A stretch of 26,048 bases of DNA. Source: Actinomycetes bacterium. Lineage in GTDB: Bacteria; Actinomycetota; Actinomycetes; Actinomycetales; Dermatophilaceae. This document shows positions 21,801 to 26,048 of this stretch, piece after piece (positions within the stretch are counted from its first letter, which is position 1; every line of letters begins with the position of its first letter). A program made the position numbers and the translations under genes. The stretch lies in assembly GCA_023451855.1 (NCBI GenBank), contig JAEXXY010000265.1:1-26048 (forward strand). Direction: 5' to 3'. The notes below the pieces were generated by a model, which saw only the letters and a program-made list of their open reading frames with translations, did no database searches and was not told the origin of the DNA.

Positions 21801-22921
21801 CGTCACGACACCGCCCCCTGCTCGTCACGGCGACGGCGCTGGTTCTCGCCGCCCTCGTCTCGCTCGGCATGGCGTGCCGCGCCCCGGCCGCCACCCCGAA
21901 GGCCTCGCAGCTGCCACCGCCCGTGGGCCACGTGTTCGTCATCAACCTCGAGAACAAGGGCTTCGACGAGACGTGGGGCCCGGGCTCGGCCGCTCCCTAC
22001 CTGTCCGGGACGCTGCGCGACCAGGGCGTCCTGCTCAACCAGTACTTCGGCACGGCCCACAACTCCCTGCCGAACTACATCGCGCAGGTGACCGGCCAAG
22101 GACCCAATGCACAGACCCAGGCCGACTGCCAGGTGTACTCGCCGTTCACGACGTCCGGCCCGACGGTCGAGCCCGGCCAGTACGTCGGAAGCGGGTGCGT
22201 CCTGCCTGCGCAGGTGCCGAGCCTGCCCGGCCAGCTCGACGCGTCCGGGCGCTCGTGGCGCGGCTACATGGAGGACATGGGCACGCCGTGCCGCCACCCG
22301 CAGCTCGGCGCCGTCGACGACACGCAGAAGGCGCGTGTCGGAGACCAGTACGCCGTGCGGCACAACCCCTTCATGTACCTCCGGTCGGTGACCGACTCCA
22401 CCTCGTGCGCGCAACGCGTCGTCGACCTCGACGCGCTGACGACCGACCTGACCTCGACCGCTACGACGCCCGCACTCAGCTACATCACCCCCAACCTCTG
22501 TCACGACGGGCACGACGCGCCGTGCGTCGACGGGCAGCCCGGTGGCCTCGCCAGCGCCGACGCCTTCCTGCGCACGTGGGTCCCCCGCATCACGAGCTCC
22601 CCGGCCTTCCGCCAGGACGGCGCCCTCGTCATCACCTTCGACGAGTCCGACGGCGCCCAGTCCGACGCCACGGCGTGCTGCGGCGAGGGCCCCGGTCCGA
22701 ACAGCCCCTCGCCGGGCATCACCGGTCCCGGCGGCGGACGCGTCGGTGCCCTCGTGCTGTCGCGGTTCGTCACGCCGGGGTCGACGAGCACGACGCCGTA
22801 CAACCACTACTCGCTCCTGGCGAGCATCGAGGACCTCTGGCGACTGCCGCGCATCGGCTACGCCGCGAGCCCGGGCCTGCCGCGTTTCGGCCTCGACGTG
22901 TGGAACGGCCGCTGGAGCTGA
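21797..22921 (+). CDS. Secreted phosphoesterase (AcpA-like family)
   Basis: The 374-residue product has an N-terminal Sec-type signal (basic MTSRHR, a hydrophobic core to about residue 27, then ACRAPAA). Cys27 in LGMAC is not a canonical lipobox, so lipidation is doubtful. Family motifs are NLENKGFDETWG (Glu52), AHNSLPNYIAQVTG with likely nucleophile Ser90, ITFDESDG and NHYSLLASIEDLW. Eight or more Cys in the mature part suggest disulfides. It is coupled to the preceding gene by ATGA, so the two hydrolases, one Tat- and one Sec-exported, are made together. The presumed role is release of phosphate from extracellular esters. Confidence 0.9.
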   Translation: MTSRHRPLLVTATALVLAALVSLGMACRAPAATPKASQLPPPVGHVFVINLENKGFDETWGPGSAAPYLSGTLRDQGVLLNQYFGTAHNSLPNYIAQVTGQGPNAQTQADCQVYSPFTTSGPTVEPGQYVGSGCVLPAQVPSLPGQLDASGRSWRGYMEDMGTPCRHPQLGAVDDTQKARVGDQYAVRHNPFMYLRSVTDSTSCAQRVVDLDALTTDLTSTATTPALSYITPNLCHDGHDAPCVDGQPGGLASADAFLRTWVPRITSSPAFRQDGALVITFDESDGAQSDATACCGEGPGPNSPSPGITGPGGGRVGALVLSRFVTPGSTSTTPYNHYSLLASIEDLWRLPRIGYAASPGLPRFGLDVWNGRWS

Positions 22922-22938
22922 GGTGATGGCGCGCTGAA

Positions 22939-23019
22939 CGGGGCCGGGAGCCAACGTCATCGGCGGGGAAACCACCGGACAGCCCCCTTCGGGCGGAGCG
23001 TGTGAAAGTCCCGGCCCCG
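22939..23019 (+). ncRNA. Structured element between phosphoesterase and glycosyltransferase genes
   Basis: A perfect 11-bp stem (22939-22949 with 23009-23019) closes a 59-base interior that can form further stems: CGG..CCG around a GGGGAAACC loop (about 22961-22977), and CCCC-UUCG-GG-c-GG at about 22983-22995. Such a closed multi-branch shape is unlike a simple terminator. The sequence GTGTGAAAG joins the last helix. I could not match it to a riboswitch class I know. It lies 96 bases before the first glycosyltransferase start. Alternatives are a complex terminator for the phosphoesterase pair or chance folding in GC-rich DNA. Confidence 0.4.
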
Positions 23020-23114
23020 GGTACTCGCGTCGCAGGAGCCACAGCAGCGCGGCCCTCGTCGCGTCGGCGCCCCTCACCCCGTGCGCCTGCGTGCCTGCAG
23101 CGAAAGGCACCAGC

Positions 23115-24218
23115 TTGAGCCCCGTCATCGCCTCCGTCCCCTCAGGGCACGTCTACGTCCGCCACCTCAGCGCGCCCGACGGGGACGCGTCCGTCGTGCG
23201 GCTGCCGGACCCGCGCCCGCGCGCCGATGTGCCCGACGCGCAGTGGTGGCCGCCGCGGATGCTCGAGCCGGGCTGGGTCGAGGACCACGCCGACGAGTTC
23301 GACCTCATGCACGTCCACTTCGGCTTCGACGCCGTCTCCCCCTCGACGCTCACCGAGGTCGTCGCGGCGCTGCGGCGGCACCGCCGGCCGTTGGTGCTGA
23401 CCGTCCACGACCTGCGCAACCCCCATCACCCGGAGCCAGGCCTGCACGACGAGCAGCTCGGCGTCCTCGTCGAGGGCGCCGATGCGGTGCTGACCCTGAC
23501 GCCGGGCGCCGCCGGGCGCATTCGACACCGCTGGGGCCGCGAGGCGCTCGTCGTGCCCCACCCGCACGTCGTGGACGAGGCCCGCCTGGCCCGGCCACGC
23601 GTCCCCCACGACGGCTTCGTCGTCGGCGTGCACGTCAAGAGCCTGCGGGCCAGCATGGAGCCGCTGCCCGTCATCGACGAGGCTGTTGCGGCCCTGGCCG
23701 ACCTACCGGGCGCCCGGCTGCGGGTCGATGCCCACACCGACGTCATGACCGCGGGGTACGACCGCCACGATGCCGCACTGGAGGCCCGGTTGCGCCGGCT
23801 GGAAGGTGACAGCCTCATCGAGCTGCACGTCCACGACTACTTCACCGACGACGAGCTGTGGGACTACCTGCAGTCGCTCGACGTGTCGGTGCTGCCCTAC
23901 CGCTTCGGCACCCACTCCGGCTGGCTCGAGGCCTGCTACGACCTCGGGACCGCCGTCGCGGCACCCGACTGCGGATACTACGCCGAGCAGCGCCCGTGCC
24001 TGTCCTACGCCACCCCTCGACCCGAGGACCGCCTCCCCGGCTCACGGGCCGTGCCGCTCCGCGAGGCACTCCGCACCGCCTACCGAGAGAGCCCGCAATG
24101 GCGGGCCGACCCCTGGGAGCGTCGGTGCGAACGAGTGCACATAGCACGCCTCCATGAGCAGGTGTACGCGAACGTCCTTGCGGCCGTGCGGGACCGAGAC
24201 GGCGCATGCACGTCGTGA
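23115..24218 (+). CDS. Glycosyltransferase (GT-B-like)
   Basis: The 367-residue product has a two-domain glycosyltransferase layout. The N-terminal part has FDLMHVHFGFDAVSP and PLVLTVHDLRNPHHPE, then ADAVLTLTPGAAGRIRHRWGREALVVPHPH. The C-terminal part has VGVHVKSLRASM, DSLIELHVHDYFTDDELWDYLQSLDVSVLPYRFGTHSGWLEACYDLGTAVAAPDCGYYAEQ (read in parts), where the usual donor-site Glu motif appears as GWLEACYDLG. The start is taken as the TTG at 23115 because AAAGG lies 7 bases upstream; a GTG at 23091 would include that site in the coding region. The stop overlaps the next gene by 13 bp. Donor and acceptor are unknown. Confidence 0.85.
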   Translation: MSPVIASVPSGHVYVRHLSAPDGDASVVRLPDPRPRADVPDAQWWPPRMLEPGWVEDHADEFDLMHVHFGFDAVSPSTLTEVVAALRRHRRPLVLTVHDLRNPHHPEPGLHDEQLGVLVEGADAVLTLTPGAAGRIRHRWGREALVVPHPHVVDEARLARPRVPHDGFVVGVHVKSLRASMEPLPVIDEAVAALADLPGARLRVDAHTDVMTAGYDRHDAALEARLRRLEGDSLIELHVHDYFTDDELWDYLQSLDVSVLPYRFGTHSGWLEACYDLGTAVAAPDCGYYAEQRPCLSYATPRPEDRLPGSRAVPLREALRTAYRESPQWRADPWERRCERVHIARLHEQVYANVLAAVRDRDGACTS

Positions 24219-25288
24219 TCATCGCCGCCTCCGCGTACCCGATCGCCGAGCCCTTCGCCGGAGGCCTGGAGTCGCTGACCTGGCACCTGGCCCGGGGCCT
24301 GCGTGACCGGGACATCGAGGTGACGGTCTTCGCCGCCCCGGGAAGCGACGCGTCGCTCGGCATCACTGAGCTGAACGTCCGACCGCTGCGGCTCAGCGAC
24401 GCCGCCAGGACGGACGCCGCGATGGTGCCGGAGTCCTGGCTCCGGTCACACCACGCCTACCTGCAAGCCATGCTCTCGCTCCAGCGACGGACGGACGTGG
24501 ACATCGTCCACAACAACAGCCTGCACCACCTGCCGGTGGCGATGGCCTCGAGCCTGGCCGCACCCGTCCTCACCACCCTGCACACCCCACCCACTCCGTG
24601 GCTCGAGCCGGCGGTCGCCATCGCATCGGCCACGCCGCACGACGCCGCCCGCCTGCACTTCGCCGCCGTGAGCTCCCACACGGCACGGGCCTGGGCGCAC
24701 GTGACCGCGGCGAGGGTCGTGCGCAACGGCGTCGACGCGCAGCGGTGGACGTCGGGGTCCGGCGGCCAGGACCTGGCCTGGGCGGGTCGCCTCGTGCCGG
24801 AGAAGGCTCCGCACCGCGCCATCGCCATGGCGCGAGCGTCGGGTCGACGACTGCGGCTCGCCGGTCCCGTCGGCGACCGGGCCTACTTCGAGGCCGAGGT
24901 CGCCCCCCTGCTCGGACCGCACGCGGAGTACCTCGGTCACCTCTCGACTCCCGGCCTCGTCGAGCTCTTCGGCTCCAGCGCCGTCACCCTGGTGACCCCG
25001 TCCTGGGACGAGCCGTACGGGCTGGTGGCGGCCGAGTCGCTCTGCTGTGGCACCCCCGTGGTCGCACTGGACCGTGGCGGCCTGGGCGAGTTCGTCACCC
25101 CGGAGGTCGGCGCGCTGCTTCCGGCGTCGGTGGACGACGTGCGCGCTGCCGAGGCGATCGACCGCGCCGCCGGGCTCGACCGCGGCCGGTGTCGGGCCCA
25201 CGGGATCACGCACTGCTCGGTCAGCCGCATGATCGACGAGTACGTGTCCCTCTACCGGGCCCTCGACGCGCAGGTCGGTGCCGCGTGA
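24206..25288 (+). CDS. Glycosyltransferase family 4
   Basis: This 360-residue GT-B retaining transferase is cytoplasmic and works on a nucleotide-sugar donor. The N-terminus has the acceptor-side SAYPIAEPFAGGLESLTWHLARGL. The C-terminal donor domain has AGRLVPEKAPHRAI (Arg195, Lys200) and the E-x7-E motif in PSWDEPYGLVAAESLCCGTPVVA (Glu269, Glu277), then DRGGLGEFV. Overlaps with the genes on both sides (13 bp upstream, GTGA downstream) put it in a tight operon of three transferases. The glycan it builds cannot be named from this window. The protein is slightly short for GT4 but complete. Confidence 0.92.
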   Translation: MHVVIIAASAYPIAEPFAGGLESLTWHLARGLRDRDIEVTVFAAPGSDASLGITELNVRPLRLSDAARTDAAMVPESWLRSHHAYLQAMLSLQRRTDVDIVHNNSLHHLPVAMASSLAAPVLTTLHTPPTPWLEPAVAIASATPHDAARLHFAAVSSHTARAWAHVTAARVVRNGVDAQRWTSGSGGQDLAWAGRLVPEKAPHRAIAMARASGRRLRLAGPVGDRAYFEAEVAPLLGPHAEYLGHLSTPGLVELFGSSAVTLVTPSWDEPYGLVAAESLCCGTPVVALDRGGLGEFVTPEVGALLPASVDDVRAAEAIDRAAGLDRGRCRAHGITHCSVSRMIDEYVSLYRALDAQVGAA

Positions 25289-26048
25289 TCGGCTGGTACG
25301 TGCACCACCAGGGGGCCGGCCACCTGGCTCGGCTGCAGGCCATCGCCGCCCATCTCGACACGCCGGTGACCGCGCTGAGCACGCACCGTGCGCCACCCGA
25401 CTGGGCCGGCGCCTGGGTGCACCTCGAACGCGACGACGCGGCGGTCGACGATCCGGCGCTGCCGGCGCGCGACGTCACCGCCCACGGCACCCTGCACTGG
25501 GCACCCCTGCACGACACCGGACTCGCCGAGCGTACGGCGCAGGTGGCGGCGTGGATGGCACGCTCAGCCCCCTCTCTCGTCGTCGTCGACGTCTCCGTGG
25601 AGATCTCCGTGCTCGCCCGTCTGGCGGGTTCGCGGGTCGTCGTCGTCGCCATGCCCGGCGAGCGCAGGGACCCCGCGCACCGGCTCGCCTACGACCTGGC
25701 CGACGCGCTGCTCGCACCGTGGCCGGAGGGTGCGCACGACGCCGGCTGGCCCGAACACTGGCGGCGCAAGCTCTGGGCCGTCGGCGGCATCTCCCGCTTC
25801 GGGGATGGGGACACCGCCGGGCCCGCCGAGGCCGACCCGCCGACCCGGCCGAGCCTCCATCCGCCCGCCGGACTTCGCCGTGTGCTCCTCCTCTGGGGCG
25901 CTGGTGGCACGGACGTCGGCGCCGGCCAGGTCGCGGCCGCCCGGTCCGCCACACCGGGCTGGACCTGGGTCGAGCGCAGTCCCCGTGACCCCTCACCGGA
26001 CCTGCGCGCCGACCTCGAGAGTGCCGACGTCGTGGTCACCCATGCGGG
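25285..26048 (+). CDS. MurG-like glycosyltransferase, truncated by the window edge
   Basis: The open frame starts at the GTG at 25285, overlapping the previous stop as GTGA, and runs without a stop to the end of the window, giving 254 residues of an incomplete protein. It begins MIGWYVHHQGAGHLARLQAI, the GxGH motif of MurG/GT28-type enzymes. Its second Rossmann domain begins at about residue 200 with LRRVLLLWGAGGTD. The last visible residues, ESADVVVTHAG, match the start of the donor-binding region (ADxVIxHAG) of that family. The rest lies outside the window. It is the third transferase in the operon. Confidence 0.85.
   Translation, partial: MIGWYVHHQGAGHLARLQAIAAHLDTPVTALSTHRAPPDWAGAWVHLERDDAAVDDPALPARDVTAHGTLHWAPLHDTGLAERTAQVAAWMARSAPSLVVVDVSVEISVLARLAGSRVVVVAMPGERRDPAHRLAYDLADALLAPWPEGAHDAGWPEHWRRKLWAVGGISRFGDGDTAGPAEADPPTRPSLHPPAGLRRVLLLWGAGGTDVGAGQVAAARSATPGWTWVERSPRDPSPDLRADLESADVVVTHA

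Noticed and set aside
22939..23019. Known riboswitch classes (cobalamin, FMN, SAM, c-di-GMP, ydaO-type, fluoride, guanidine, ZTP) or a group II intron piece
   Set aside because: None of the conserved cores I can recall is present. GGGGAAACC and GTGTGAAAG are suggestive but not sufficient.
25278..25988. A closed 236-codon frame at the right edge
   Set aside because: It is an Arg/Pro-rich shadow. The true gene is the open frame from the GTG at 25285, which has no stop before the window ends and encodes a MurG-like enzyme.

Overview
The window is about 26 kb of very GC-rich DNA with strong G/C preference at third codon positions, dense gene packing and many ATGA/GTGA stop-start overlaps. A polyphosphate glucokinase and a mycothiol-type maleylpyruvate isomerase point to an actinobacterium. 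A Micrococcales genome such as Intrasporangiaceae is my best guess, but this is inference from gene content only. I see no rRNA, tRNA, CRISPR array, insertion sequence or phage gene.

Layout. (1) 101-6396: ppgK with a terminator, then a minus-strand run from 5521 to 972 encoding an unknown protein, an integral membrane protein, an MBL-fold hydrolase and an ABC-2-type exporter (ATPase plus permease). A divergent DUF5995 gene follows. (2) 6453-8221: an aldo/keto reductase and its probable MerR regulator. Both have matching 19-bp-spacer promoters and apparently leaderless starts. A small possible gene lies beyond a perfect 32-bp palindrome. (3) 8222-8788: a long non-coding stretch with an AT-rich patch and a strong hairpin. 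(4) 8789-13164: a LuxR-type regulator, an XRE regulator divergent from a second-type methionine aminopeptidase, a rifampicin-monooxygenase-like flavoprotein and a RibD/DHFR-like reductase. (5) 13176-19543: a complete 3-hydroxybenzoate/gentisate catabolic locus. An IclR regulator is divergent from transporter, gentisate dioxygenase, fumarylpyruvate hydrolase, maleylpyruvate isomerase and 3-hydroxybenzoate 6-hydroxylase genes, with two operator-like sites in the divergent promoter. (6) 19612-20433: an APH-like kinase. (7) 20441-22921: two coupled secreted phosphoesterases behind three 11-bp repeats that resemble a PHO box. (8) 22939-26048: a structured, probably RNA-level element, then three overlapping glycosyltransferase genes, the last cut by the window edge.

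How genes work together. The gentisate locus should import an aromatic acid, 6-hydroxylate 3-hydroxybenzoate to gentisate, cleave the ring to maleylpyruvate, isomerise it with mycothiol to fumarylpyruvate, and hydrolyse that to fumarate and pyruvate. The phosphoesterase pair looks like a phosphate-scavenging unit. The glycosyltransferase cluster probably continues outside the window and builds an unknown surface or secreted glycan. The strongest regulatory observations are the PHO-box-like array, the twin MerR promoters, the twin IclR sites and the multi-branched element before the glycosyltransferases.
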